From Candidatus Melainabacteria bacterium RIFCSPLOWO2_02_FULL_35_15 (GTDB taxonomy: Bacteria > Cyanobacteriota > Vampirovibrionia > 2-02-FULL-35-15), in contig MFRN01000004.1 in assembly GCA_001784585.1 (NCBI GenBank), forward strand, positions 29,615 to 93,614: a stretch of 64,000 nucleotides of DNA, in the 5' to 3' direction. Numbering within the stretch: position 1 is the stretch's first letter; every line of letters begins with the position of its first letter. This document shows positions 6,163 through 14,401 of the stretch, one piece after another. The translations under genes were made by a program, and so were the position numbers. Below the pieces are notes generated by a model, which did not search any database, was not told where the DNA came from, and saw nothing but the letters and a program-made list of their open reading frames with translations.

Positions 6163-8598
6163 TTACCCTGCAGTAACATAAGTCTCGGATTTTTCAGAAA
6201 CTAATTGCCTTAATTCGGGATAACCGTCCAATAGAGGATCTTCTTCAATAATTTGGATTGCTTTTTTTCTGGCTAAATCCAATACTTCAGCATCTCCAAT
6301 CAGATCTGCAAGTCTTAAATCAGGTAAACCGCTTTGCTTGATACCTAAGAATTCTCCCGGGCCTCTGATTCTTAGATCTTCCTGAGAAATAATAAATCCA
6401 TCGTTGGTTTGAGTCATAATACTAAGCCTTTTCATAGCTTCATCAGAGTAACTTTGAGGAGCTAAAAGGCAGTACGCCTGTTCTCTGCCTCTTCCGACAC
6501 GACCTCTTAACTGATGAAGCTGGGACAAACCAAATCGTTCAGCATTTTCAATCATCATAACAGTTGCATTTTGCACATCTACACCAACTTCAATTACTGT
6601 AGTGGTAACAAGTACATTTATTTCATTATTAACAAATAATTTCATTACTTTTTCTTTGTCAGCTGTAGGTAACTCTCCATGCATAAGTCCGACTTTCAAA
6701 TCTTTAAATACTGTCTTGGACAACTCTTCAAATTCTATAGTGGCAGCCTTTGCAGACAGTTTCTCTGATTCATCAATTAAAGGAAAAACAATATATGCCT
6801 GTCTGCCTTTAGCAACTTCCCCGCAAATTAAATGAAATGCTTTTTGTCTCTGCATTGGCTGAATTGTCGAGGTTTTAATCGGGATGCGGCCTTTAGGCAA
6901 CTCATTAATTTCAGAGAGTTCCAGATCACCATGAAGAGCTAAAGCCAGGGTTCTTGGGATAGGAGTAGCTGTCATAAATAATCTTTCTATATTTTTTCCT
7001 TTTTGTAAAAGGGCATCTCTCTGCTTTACTCCGAATCTATGCTGTTCATCTATAACTACCAAGCCAAGATTGTTAAACCGGACATCCTCCTGAATTAATG
7101 CATGAGTTCCAACTACTATTTTTATCTGACCGTTAGACAAACCCTGATAAATTTCTGTTTTTAATTTATTTGGTGTACTGCCGGTTAAAAGGGCAACCTC
7201 AATTCCTAAAGGATTTAAATATTCCTGAAATCTTCTTAGGTGCTGATTAACAAGAATTTCTGTAGGAGCCATAAGAGCTGTCTGGTAGCCATTTTCAAGA
7301 GCAAACAAAAGAGTCATAAGCGCAACAATTGTTTTACCGCTTCCCACATCACCCTGCAAAAGCCTGTGCATAGGCTTACTATTCATGAGATCTGATTTAA
7401 TCTCATTAAAAACCCTCTTTTGAGCATTTGTTAATTCAAATGGCAATGATTTGATTAATTTTTCTAAAATTCTGCCTTCTTTTTCCTTAAGACAAAGTCC
7501 GGTTCTGTTTTTGTCAATCAATCTCCGCCTGTAAGCCAGCTGTAACTGCATAAGAAAAAACTCTTCAAACACAATTCTATTCCTTGCAAATTCACACAGC
7601 TGCTGGCTTTCGGGAAAGTGTATCTGTGCTAAACTTGTTTTTAAATCAAGAAGTTTTTCATCTTTTATAATTTTCTTTGGTAAGGTTTCCTGAATTAAAC
7701 TCCCATAAGATTTAAATCCGTTTGAAACAATTTTTCTGACAAATTCTTCTGTAATGCCTTCTGTAAGGGCATAAACAGGCACAATTCGTGAAGTGTTCAG
7801 ACTTTCATCTTCAGAATGATCTTTATATATGACTTCAATAGCCGGATATGTAAGTGAAAAAGATCTGGAATATTTATCAAATGAAACTGTTCCTGAACAC
7901 ACTACTTTTGCACCAACAGGATATTGCTTTTTATATTGAGCTAAAATTATTCTGCCGAACTTTCCGGCAATAAATTTTGTAATATTAATTCTTCCGGTTC
8001 CATCTTCTACACAAATAGTAAAAATAGTTAAGTCTTTTCTCTTTGGAGGATTGTAGGCTTTAATAGATTTAATGGTTCCACAGATAGTAACACTGTCATC
8101 AAGCCTTAAATCCTTTATTGGAAGCTGCTTTTGGTAATCAATATAAGTTCTTGGATAATACTGGAATAAGTCATTTACAGAAAAAATCCCAAGCCTGTTT
8201 AATACCAGAGACATTTTAGGGCCTACACCTTTTACGTATTTAACATCAATTTTTTTTGGATCTTTCTCGAACGTTTTGTTCGTCATAGAGACGCCCCGCT
8301 GGGGCGTCTCTATAGATGATCGTTTATTTTTGTCTGATATCTCTTTTAAAATCTCCTGTGCCTTATGAATGGTATACATCCTGGCAGTGATATCCTGAAC
8401 AGGATAAGCATAAAATAAATTAATAAGAGATTTTAGCTGGTTTTTGTCATTTAAAACAGACGAAAGAGTTTTTGCATTTTGAATTATAAAATTTGAAAAG
8501 GTGTTTTTTTTACCCTTTGCATTTATATAATGCTGATCAATTTCATAGTTAATTGCACTTTGCAGTATTTTTAGTTTTTCCTGAATTACTGCACTCAT
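6163..8598 (-). CDS. recG: ATP-dependent DNA helicase RecG
   Basis: Branch-migration helicase acting on stalled forks and recombination intermediates. 811 residues, longer than the usual 680-700 because of an extra N-terminal region of about 115 residues, as in cyanobacterial RecG. Landmarks: VKYVKGVGPKMSLVLNRLGI (119-138), wedge OB-fold about 165-260, Walker A GDVGSGKT (416-423), DEQHRFG Walker B, MTATPIPRTLA motif III, and QLRGRVGRG motif VI. Residues 95-106 (IETPQRGVSM and neighbours) are encoded by a perfect inverted repeat at 8285-8313, inserted in frame in the linker between the N-terminal region and the core. The start has weak ribosome-binding complementarity. Confidence 0.96.
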   Translation of the reverse strand: MSAVIQEKLKILQSAINYEIDQHYINAKGKKNTFSNFIIQNAKTLSSVLNDKNQLKSLINLFYAYPVQDITARMYTIHKAQEILKEISDKNKRSSIETPQRGVSMTNKTFEKDPKKIDVKYVKGVGPKMSLVLNRLGIFSVNDLFQYYPRTYIDYQKQLPIKDLRLDDSVTICGTIKSIKAYNPPKRKDLTIFTICVEDGTGRINITKFIAGKFGRIILAQYKKQYPVGAKVVCSGTVSFDKYSRSFSLTYPAIEVIYKDHSEDESLNTSRIVPVYALTEGITEEFVRKIVSNGFKSYGSLIQETLPKKIIKDEKLLDLKTSLAQIHFPESQQLCEFARNRIVFEEFFLMQLQLAYRRRLIDKNRTGLCLKEKEGRILEKLIKSLPFELTNAQKRVFNEIKSDLMNSKPMHRLLQGDVGSGKTIVALMTLLFALENGYQTALMAPTEILVNQHLRRFQEYLNPLGIEVALLTGSTPNKLKTEIYQGLSNGQIKIVVGTHALIQEDVRFNNLGLVVIDEQHRFGVKQRDALLQKGKNIERLFMTATPIPRTLALALHGDLELSEINELPKGRIPIKTSTIQPMQRQKAFHLICGEVAKGRQAYIVFPLIDESEKLSAKAATIEFEELSKTVFKDLKVGLMHGELPTADKEKVMKLFVNNEINVLVTTTVIEVGVDVQNATVMMIENAERFGLSQLHQLRGRVGRGREQAYCLLAPQSYSDEAMKRLSIMTQTNDGFIISQEDLRIRGPGEFLGIKQSGLPDLRLADLIGDAEVLDLARKKAIQIIEEDPLLDGYPELRQLVSEKSETYVTAG
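8285..8313. repeat. Short palindrome (family D) inside recG
   Basis: Perfect inverted repeat with 13-bp arms (ATAGAGACGCCCC) and a 3-nt loop. The same arms recur at 49366-49398. Here it lies in the recG reading frame and adds about ten residues. Confidence 0.85.
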
Positions 8599-8714
8599 TG
8601 CATTTCACCAGTTAAACCTCTATTCGGGTATCCCGCCGGCTATAAAAACAGCTTCCATCATATATCTCTGCGTTTAGTTTACACACCCCCTATTCTAATA
8701 GATATTATAAAGGT

Positions 8715-8720
8715 TATAAT
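8715..8720 (+). promoter_or_regulatory. Candidate -10 box for a leaderless transcript
   Basis: TATAAT ends 8 bp before the ATG at 8729, with no Shine-Dalgarno sequence between. Transcription would begin at or within a few bases of the start codon. No good -35 hexamer is seen. Confidence 0.35.
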
Positions 8721-8728
8721 TACTAGAC

Positions 8729-9655
8729 ATGGCAATGATAGTAGAAACAAATTATTTTGGTGGCTTTGAACAGGCAGATGATCCTAAAATGTTAATTATT
8801 CCGGTCCCTTATGAATATACTACTTCTTACATAAAAGGAACAAAAAACGCACCTCAGGCAATCTTAAACGCAAGCAAACATTTAGACTCTTTTGATGAAG
8901 AACTCTGGGTAGATATTTCAAAAATAGGAATAAATACTTCAAATTTTGTAAGCAGTGAATTTGTAAGCAATAAATCAAAACAACCATTTGTTGAAATTGA
9001 ACAGGCTGTAAGAGCTGCAGTAATAAATGGTTCTATGCCTCTTGTAATCGGCGGAGAACATTCCATTATCTGTGGTTCCATGAAAGCTATTTATGATCTT
9101 TTTCCTGATGTTTCAATCCTGCATTTTGGAGCAAGATCTTACTTAAAATCCACAACTCTGGAAAATAAATTCAGCAATGAGTGTATTTTTAAAAGAATTA
9201 ATGAAACAATGCCGGAGTTAAAAATAGTTCAGGTAGGAATCAGATCCCTTTCAAATGAAGAATCTAACTGGCTTGAGACAAGTAATCCGAATATAGAAAT
9301 CTATTTTAGCAGGGACAGAAACAGGTGGAATGTCGCTGATATTCTGACAAATCTTTCAAAAAATGTTTATCTTAGTTTTAATTTCAATGCTCTGGATTCA
9401 TCTGTTATGCCATCTGCTTCTATTCCGGAACCGGGAGGATTTAGTTTTGAGCAGGCTTGTGACATTATTAAAAATGTTTGTGCATTCAAAGAAATAGTAG
9501 GAATGGATTTTGTAGAATTCTCTCCGGTAGCTAATTTCAATGCACCGGATTTTACAGCAGCTAAATTAATTTATAAAAGTATTGGATATTCTTTTGCAAG
9601 GGAGCTTGGAGCTTTTGAGGAAGAAGAGGCAACCTTAGTCAGCAGTAAATTATAA
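8729..9655 (+). CDS. Ureohydrolase (agmatinase/arginase) homologue lacking metal ligands
   Basis: 308 residues, the length and fold pattern of SpeB-type agmatinase: VPYEYTTSYIKGTKNAPQAIL near the start, VIGGEHS (107-112), VQVGIRSLSNEE and IPEPGGFSFEQA (232-243). In active enzymes two Mn ions are held by one His and five Asp/His residues. His111 is present, but the DAHxD motif reads GARSY (134-138) and the SFDID motif reads SFNFN (216-220), so five of six ligands are lost. The frame is intact over its whole length, so it looks like a conserved pseudoenzyme rather than a decaying gene. Its role is unknown. It overlaps the end of bioD by 6 bp. Confidence 0.85.
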   Translation: MAMIVETNYFGGFEQADDPKMLIIPVPYEYTTSYIKGTKNAPQAILNASKHLDSFDEELWVDISKIGINTSNFVSSEFVSNKSKQPFVEIEQAVRAAVINGSMPLVIGGEHSIICGSMKAIYDLFPDVSILHFGARSYLKSTTLENKFSNECIFKRINETMPELKIVQVGIRSLSNEESNWLETSNPNIEIYFSRDRNRWNVADILTNLSKNVYLSFNFNALDSSVMPSASIPEPGGFSFEQACDIIKNVCAFKEIVGMDFVEFSPVANFNAPDFTAAKLIYKSIGYSFARELGAFEEEEATLVSSKL

Positions 9656-10375
9656 TAACAAAGAATTAGTTTGGATTGAATTTATTGACTTAAAACTCAG
9701 TTCCTTAACCTTTGGTACTTTCATTAAACATGGAACCTGAGTTAGTCTAGAAATTATATCGGGCGCTGTTTTTATAACCGGATCGTCAAGAGTCTCATCA
9801 TACAGAGAGATTACAAAGCCTAAAAGATTTAACCTTTTTTGTTTTGCAAACTCAATAGTTAAGACTGTGTGATTGATAGTACCTAACGCAGCACGAGCAA
9901 CTATTACTAAAGGGTAGTTTAGGTCTTTAACCAGGTCGGCTACTAAATAGTGAATCGTGAATCGTGAATCGTGAATCGTTTTTTGTTCTTCCGAGCGACG
10001 AGCGACGAACGACGAATTACGAATTGGCACTGCAATTCCGCCTATCCCTTCTACTATTACACAGTCAAATTCTTTTTCAAGTTTTTTTATATCGGAGATT
10101 ATTTTTTCAATTTCAATTTTTTTATTTTCATGTTCTGCTGAAACTACCGGTGCAGCAGGTAGTGAGAAACTATAAGTATTAAAAATCGGAATTTTATTTC
10201 CTGTAAGTTCACCTAAAAAATCAGTATCTCTTGGAGAACCTGTCTGAATAGGTTTTGAAATACAAACTTTTTTATCCTGATTATAAAATGCAAGGGCAAG
10301 TATTGATGAAAAAATACTTTTACCAACTCCTGTATCAGTGCCGGTTATGAAAATGTTTTTAATATTTAGATCCAA
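9650..10375 (-). CDS. bioD: Dethiobiotin synthetase with in-frame repeat insertion
   Basis: Closes the ureido ring of dethiobiotin using CO2 and ATP, the step before biotin synthase. 241 residues. The P-loop is TGTDTGVGKS (10-19), the substrate lysine region CISKPIQTGSP, and VEGIGGIAVPI the Mg/substrate loop. Right after VPI the protein carries about 20 unexpected residues (RNSSFVARRSEEQK, then TIHDSRFTIH) before the normal LVADLV. They are encoded by two arrays of 7-bp repeats (9950-10026). The rest is collinear with BioD (ARAALGTINHTVLTIE). It starts 10 bp after ftsZ, so it is probably co-transcribed with it. A BioY transporter is encoded nearby. Confidence 0.9.
   Translation of the reverse strand: MDLNIKNIFITGTDTGVGKSIFSSILALAFYNQDKKVCISKPIQTGSPRDTDFLGELTGNKIPIFNTYSFSLPAAPVVSAEHENKKIEIEKIISDIKKLEKEFDCVIVEGIGGIAVPIRNSSFVARRSEEQKTIHDSRFTIHYLVADLVKDLNYPLVIVARAALGTINHTVLTIEFAKQKRLNLLGFVISLYDETLDDPVIKTAPDIISRLTQVPCLMKVPKVKELSFKSINSIQTNSLLL
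9950..10026. repeat. Heptamer repeat arrays inserted in bioD
   Basis: Four copies of GTGAATC (9950-9977) and five copies of a CGAnnnn heptamer (9992-10026: CGAGCGA twice, CGAACGA, CGAATTA, CGAATTG), separated by a short AT-rich stretch. The whole keeps the bioD frame open. Confidence 0.85.
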
Positions 10376-10385
10376 TAAAGAACTT

Positions 10386-11543
10386 TTACTTCCTGCCTCT
10401 TAAAAACTCAGGAATATCCAGAATATCTGAAGCCATTCTTTTTACTTTGTCATCGACAATAGTCCTTATGGGTTTAGCTTCAACTACTTTTTCTTCTTTT
10501 TTATCACCTACACCGCCAAAAAATTCTTTAGTAAATTCTTTCGGCTGGGCTTTTTGTTTTTCAGAAGCTTGTTCCTGCATTGAAAAGCCAGTAGCTATAA
10601 CCGTTATCTGGACTTCGCTCTGGAACTTAGGATCGATTACTGCACCAATGATAATATTTGCATCATCCTGTGCAAGTTCATAGACAAGTCCTGCTGATTC
10701 ATGAACTTCATGAAGTGTAAGATCAGGTCCGCCGGTAACATTGAATATAATTCCGGAAGCACCGTTAATAGTGGTCTTCAGCAATGGACTTTCAATTGCT
10801 TTTCTGGCAGCTTCTGTAGCTCGTCCTTCACCGGTGGCTCTGCCAATTCCCATGAGTGCTGAACCTGCTGCACTCATAATATTTTTTACATCAGCAAAGT
10901 CTACATTTATTAATCCGGGAATAGTAATTATGTCAGAGATTCCCTGTACACCCTGAAGTAAAACATCATCTGCCTGTTTAAACGCATCATATACTGTGGT
11001 TCTTCTTTCAATTACCTGAAGCAGTTTGTCATTTGGAATGGTAATTAATGCATCTACTTTTTGTTTCAGGGCTTCAATGCCTTGCTCTGCCTGATTAATT
11101 CTTCTTCGGCCTTCAAAAGTAAATGGCTCTGTACAAACTCCAACTGTAAGTGTTCCCAGATCCCGTGCTACTTCAGCTACGATAGAAACACCACCGGTAC
11201 CTGTTCCACCGCCCATTCCACAAGTTATAAAAACCATATCAGAACCTTCAAGTGCAACTGCAAGCTCATCACGGCTTTCTTCAGCTGCTTTTAATCCGAC
11301 AGTAGGATTGCCACCTGCTCCAAGTCCTTTTGTTAATTTGGCTCCAATCTGAATCTTATTTGGAGCTGAACATAATTGAAGCGCCTGAGCATCTGTGTTA
11401 ACTGCCCAGAATTCTACATTGCTTAAATTTGCTTCAATCATTCTGTTTACAGCATTGCAGCCTGCACCTCCAACACCAAAAACTTTTATTTTCGCAAGTG
11501 AAATATTTAAATTTGAATTTGAATCAAAACTTTGTTCTTTCAT
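10386..11543 (-). CDS. ftsZ: Cell division protein FtsZ
   Basis: Tubulin-like GTPase forming the division ring. 385 residues. GTPase domain: [15 protein letters not shown] (21-35), NTDAQAL, the tubulin signature [19 protein letters not shown], and the T7 loop [10 protein letters not shown]. The C-terminal domain has [10 protein letters not shown] and ITVIATGF. A variable linker of about 45 residues (Lys/Glu-rich) leads to the conserved tail [10 protein letters not shown], which binds membrane tethers and regulators. It is first in a likely ftsZ-bioD transcript; ftsA and ftsQ are not adjacent. Confidence 0.97.
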   Translation of the reverse strand: MKEQSFDSNSNLNISLAKIKVFGVGGAGCNAVNRMIEANLSNVEFWAVNTDAQALQLCSAPNKIQIGAKLTKGLGAGGNPTVGLKAAEESRDELAVALEGSDMVFITCGMGGGTGTGGVSIVAEVARDLGTLTVGVCTEPFTFEGRRRINQAEQGIEALKQKVDALITIPNDKLLQVIERRTTVYDAFKQADDVLLQGVQGISDIITIPGLINVDFADVKNIMSAAGSALMGIGRATGEGRATEAARKAIESPLLKTTINGASGIIFNVTGGPDLTLHEVHESAGLVYELAQDDANIIIGAVIDPKFQSEVQITVIATGFSMQEQASEKQKAQPKEFTKEFFGGVGDKKEEKVVEAKPIRTIVDDKVKRMASDILDIPEFLRGRK

Positions 11544-11690
11544 AGTTCTATTTTTTCCCTCTTTTTAAATTCCTAACCTACTTTAGACCTATCTTAGATA
11601 TGCTATGACCACACTTAAAAAAATGCAAGTATCTATTTGGCATATCTTTTCAGATAAACATTTTTTGTCACTTCCTAAAAAAATGAATTT

Positions 11691-11724
11691 GGCCTTTAAA
11701 CTCATATTTAAGGCCTTTTTTTTA
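11691..11724 (-). terminator. Terminator-like hairpin after rsgA
   Basis: GGCCTTTAAA and TTTAAGGCC pair around a short loop. On the plus strand eight T follow; on the minus strand a weaker T-run follows after AAATTCA. It lies between the end of rsgA and the start of ftsZ, so it probably ends the minus-strand bioY-rsgA transcript and can work both ways. The rest of 11544-11803 shows no gene. Confidence 0.55.
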
Positions 11725-11803
11725 GATATTTACAATTAAAAAATTGTGCTTAAATAAGGTTCCCGAAAACTTTACGTTTAGTTATTATTTGGTAATACAC
11801 ACT

Positions 11804-12832
11804 TCAATATTCTCCCTCTTCTCCGGATTTTAATAGATCCTGTTTTTCTCTTTTTCTGGATTTTGCTCTTTTTTGGTGATCTATTTTAGGCAAACTTAAA
11901 TCTTTGCCACCTGTTGATTTAGCTTTTGATTCTTGTTTTGTACTATATATAATTTCTTTTTTTGCTTCTGCGAGAATTTTAAGATAGCTATTATATCTGG
12001 ACAGGGATACTTCTCCTTTTTTAATCATTTCTTCCATCACACAACCCTCCTCACCATTATGAAGACAATTATAAAAACCACACTTTATAATTTTTAAATC
12101 TTCAAAGGTAGTTAATATCTGATTCAAATTCAACCCGCCAAAACTAAACTGCGTAAACCCCGGCGTATCCACTAAAAAGCTTTCATTACCAGAATGGCCG
12201 TTTTTTATATCAATCAGCTGAACATTTCTTGTAATATGTTTACCTTGTCTAATCGAACTTAAATCTCCAATCAGTACAGAAGCATGCGGAGCTAATGCTT
12301 TTATCAGGCTTGATTTTCCTACACCTGACGGTCCGGCAAGAACTGAAGTTTTATTTTTTAATTTCTCTGCAAAACTATCCAGTCCTTCTTTTGTAAGTGC
12401 AGAAACATGGGAAATGTCAAAGCCGGATTTTTGATAAAGTTTATTAATATCAATTTTTTTCAGATCTATTTTATTTATGCAGATTAAACACTTTTCATCC
12501 GGCAGTTCATAACGTACAAATGATAAATAACGATCCAGATTATACTCATCAAAATCAGGTTCAACACTGGAAAAAACAGTTATTACCTGATCAATATTTG
12601 CAACGGGTGGTTTGCTTAATTTGTTTTTTCTGTCTTTTACATTAATTATAATCCCGTGTTTTGAGTCCGAAGTTTCAAATTCAACATTATCTCCTACAAA
12701 AAGATATTTCCCTTCTTTAAGCAAACGTGCTCTTGCAAAGCACTCCCAGACTTTATTTTCAGTATCAGTTACATAATAAAAATTTGCCAGGATTTTTGTA
12801 ATTTTCCCGTTTAAGTTCATGATTTTCGCCAC
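11804..12832 (-). CDS. rsgA: Ribosome small-subunit GTPase RsgA
   Basis: Late-stage 30S maturation GTPase with circularly permuted motifs. 342 residues: OB fold at about 8-70 (KITKILANFYYV, FVGDNVEFE), G4 INKIDL, G1 GPSGVGKSSLI (about 166-176), G3 DTPGFTQF. The zinc-binding C-terminal region has CGFYNCLHNGEEGCV (about 271-285). The tail after 310 is Lys-rich. The first ATG overlaps the end of bioY by 16 bp, so the two genes are translated from one message; an internal Met at residue 5 is an alternative start. Confidence 0.94.
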   Translation of the reverse strand: MAKIMNLNGKITKILANFYYVTDTENKVWECFARARLLKEGKYLFVGDNVEFETSDSKHGIIINVKDRKNKLSKPPVANIDQVITVFSSVEPDFDEYNLDRYLSFVRYELPDEKCLICINKIDLKKIDINKLYQKSGFDISHVSALTKEGLDSFAEKLKNKTSVLAGPSGVGKSSLIKALAPHASVLIGDLSSIRQGKHITRNVQLIDIKNGHSGNESFLVDTPGFTQFSFGGLNLNQILTTFEDLKIIKCGFYNCLHNGEEGCVMEEMIKKGEVSLSRYNSYLKILAEAKKEIIYSTKQESKAKSTGGKDLSLPKIDHQKRAKSRKREKQDLLKSGEEGEY

Positions 12833-13479
12833 ATAATGCTTGATCCGTTTTGAGTGAGTTCCGGCACCTCCTGAATAAACAGCTCTGTCAGAAAAAAAGA
12901 AATAAATGGTAAAAAGGGCATTAACACTAAAGCTAAAATTAAATCATATCCAATCATGCTAAAAGATAAATACCAGGTAATGTCCAGCCAGCCAGTTTTA
13001 AAAAACAAAAGATAAATAACCCCCAGAAGATGCGTAGTCAAAATTGGGACAAAAACCGCCAGGATTTTTTTATTATTGCTATAAAACCAACCGCTTAAAA
13101 AAGCATTAAAAGGCAGAGAAATTAAATATCCAAAAGTCGGTTCTTTAAAGTAATCAAATCCGCCGCCGCCTGCAAATGCAGGAAAACCTAAAAACCCAAT
13201 TAAAAGATAAGTAATCAAAGTTAAAAAACCTGCTCTTGGTCCAAGCAAAACCCCGCATGACCAGACAATGACAGTTTGTATATTATAAGTCTGCATTTCA
13301 AAATTAAAGCGCGGACAAAAACTCAGCAAAAAATCAATCAAACTGTGTTCTAAGTCCTTTTTGGGGAAATTTATTCCAATGAAAGGTAATTTTACAAGTA
13401 TAAAATTACTCAAAAAGATTAAGAAAAGGAATATAAGAATAATTAGCCAACGATTCTGATATACAATCTTATGCTTCAT
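12817..13479 (-). CDS. bioY: BioY-family biotin transporter S component
   Basis: Substrate-specific membrane component for biotin uptake, working alone or with an ECF energy-coupling module. 220 residues with about six hydrophobic segments, including one at 13-35. The family core is visible in the middle: QTYNIQTVIVW, LLGPRAGFLTLITYLLIGF and PAFAGGGGFDYF (about 72-125), followed by PTFGYLISLPFNAFLSGW. No ECF ATPase gene is adjacent. Together with bioD 2.5 kb away it indicates attention to biotin supply by both synthesis and uptake. Confidence 0.88.
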   Translation of the reverse strand: MKHKIVYQNRWLIILIFLFLIFLSNFILVKLPFIGINFPKKDLEHSLIDFLLSFCPRFNFEMQTYNIQTVIVWSCGVLLGPRAGFLTLITYLLIGFLGFPAFAGGGGFDYFKEPTFGYLISLPFNAFLSGWFYSNNKKILAVFVPILTTHLLGVIYLLFFKTGWLDITWYLSFSMIGYDLILALVLMPFLPFISFFLTELFIQEVPELTQNGSSIMWRKS

Positions 13480-13507
13480 AACATGTTTTCAATTATCACA
13501 TAATTTG

Positions 13508-13534
13508 CAGAGGCATGGTAGCCCCATGCCTCTG
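13508..13534. repeat. Intergenic palindrome related to family D
   Basis: Perfect 11-bp arms (CAGAGGCATGG) with a 5-nt loop, in the 142-bp gap between bioY and the coiled-coil gene. Arm style (GAGGCATGG) resembles the in-frame palindromes in recG and the patatin gene. Confidence 0.75.
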
Positions 13535-13621
13535 TACATGTATCAAATTGGTAAGGTTTCAAACAACGGAACAATCTTAATCTAATGAAATCTGATAACA
13601 TGTGAGCAAAGAATAAATATT

Positions 13622-14401
13622 ATGGATGAAGTTATAAATTCACCTCTAACCAAAGCTGAAATAAAGCCTGCAATCAGGAAAAATGTTATTCCCATAACAT
13701 CTATTTCAGATCTTGGCAGTATTGTGGCAGAAATTCAAAATCAATTAGGTTCTTTGATTGCAAAGCTTGATAATGATGTAAGCCCTGAATTTAAAGCTCT
13801 TATGGAAGGCTATGTAAACAAGGCAAATGAAACAGAAGGACTGAAAGTTAATCTGGAAAATGCCTCTTCAGGATATGAAGAATTAAAAGGAGAGATAAGC
13901 AAGCTTAGAGAAACAAACAGAAACTTAATCCATGAGCTTCAAAATACCAGAGAAACCCTGAGAAATTTAGAAAATGAACTGAATAATTTTCAGGATATTG
14001 CAAAAAGAAATGAAGATGACTACAAAGATAAAATTAAAAATTTGACGAAACAAAATCTGGATTATGAAACCAGAGCAAAAACCTTAGAAACAAAAATTAC
14101 CGAGCTGAAAGAAAATCAAGACAGCATTAAACAGGAATATGCAGATCAAAACTTTAAATACCGCCAGAGCGAGCAGGAACTGGTAATTGAAAAAGAGAAG
14201 TTAAAGAAACAGCTTGAAGAGTTTGAAGTTCTCCTGGTAGAACAAAGAGAACAGATAGAGTTTAAGACCAAAGAAGCCGAATACAAAGATGCTCTTTTAA
14301 ATCAGCTTATTAAAAAGACTACTACAGATAAAGCACTGGCTCAGGAAACTGAAAATAATAAAGAGCCTGAACCAAAAAAGAAAAAAGGCTGGTTTTGTTA
14401 G
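13622..14401 (+). CDS. Coiled-coil protein ending in GWFC
   Basis: 259 residues, no signal peptide. Residues 75-235 are an almost unbroken heptad-type coiled coil rich in Glu, Lys, Asn and Leu (LRETNRNLIHELQNTRETL and similar). The N-terminal 70 residues contain SDLGSIVAEIQNQLGSLIAKL, possibly a short helical head. The C-terminus is EPEPKKKKGWFC: a proline-acid stretch, four lysines, and a final Cys. That end could be a membrane or protein anchor, but no known family is recognised. Structural or scaffold role is inference. It shares a 4-bp stop overlap with the Fic gene. Confidence 0.65.
   Translation: MDEVINSPLTKAEIKPAIRKNVIPITSISDLGSIVAEIQNQLGSLIAKLDNDVSPEFKALMEGYVNKANETEGLKVNLENASSGYEELKGEISKLRETNRNLIHELQNTRETLRNLENELNNFQDIAKRNEDDYKDKIKNLTKQNLDYETRAKTLETKITELKENQDSIKQEYADQNFKYRQSEQELVIEKEKLKKQLEEFEVLLVEQREQIEFKTKEAEYKDALLNQLIKKTTTDKALAQETENNKEPEPKKKKGWFC

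Noticed and set aside
9950-10026. A CRISPR-like or VNTR array
   Set aside because: The 7-bp tandem units have no spacers and lie inside bioD; they are not a CRISPR array. No array of spaced repeats was seen anywhere in the window.
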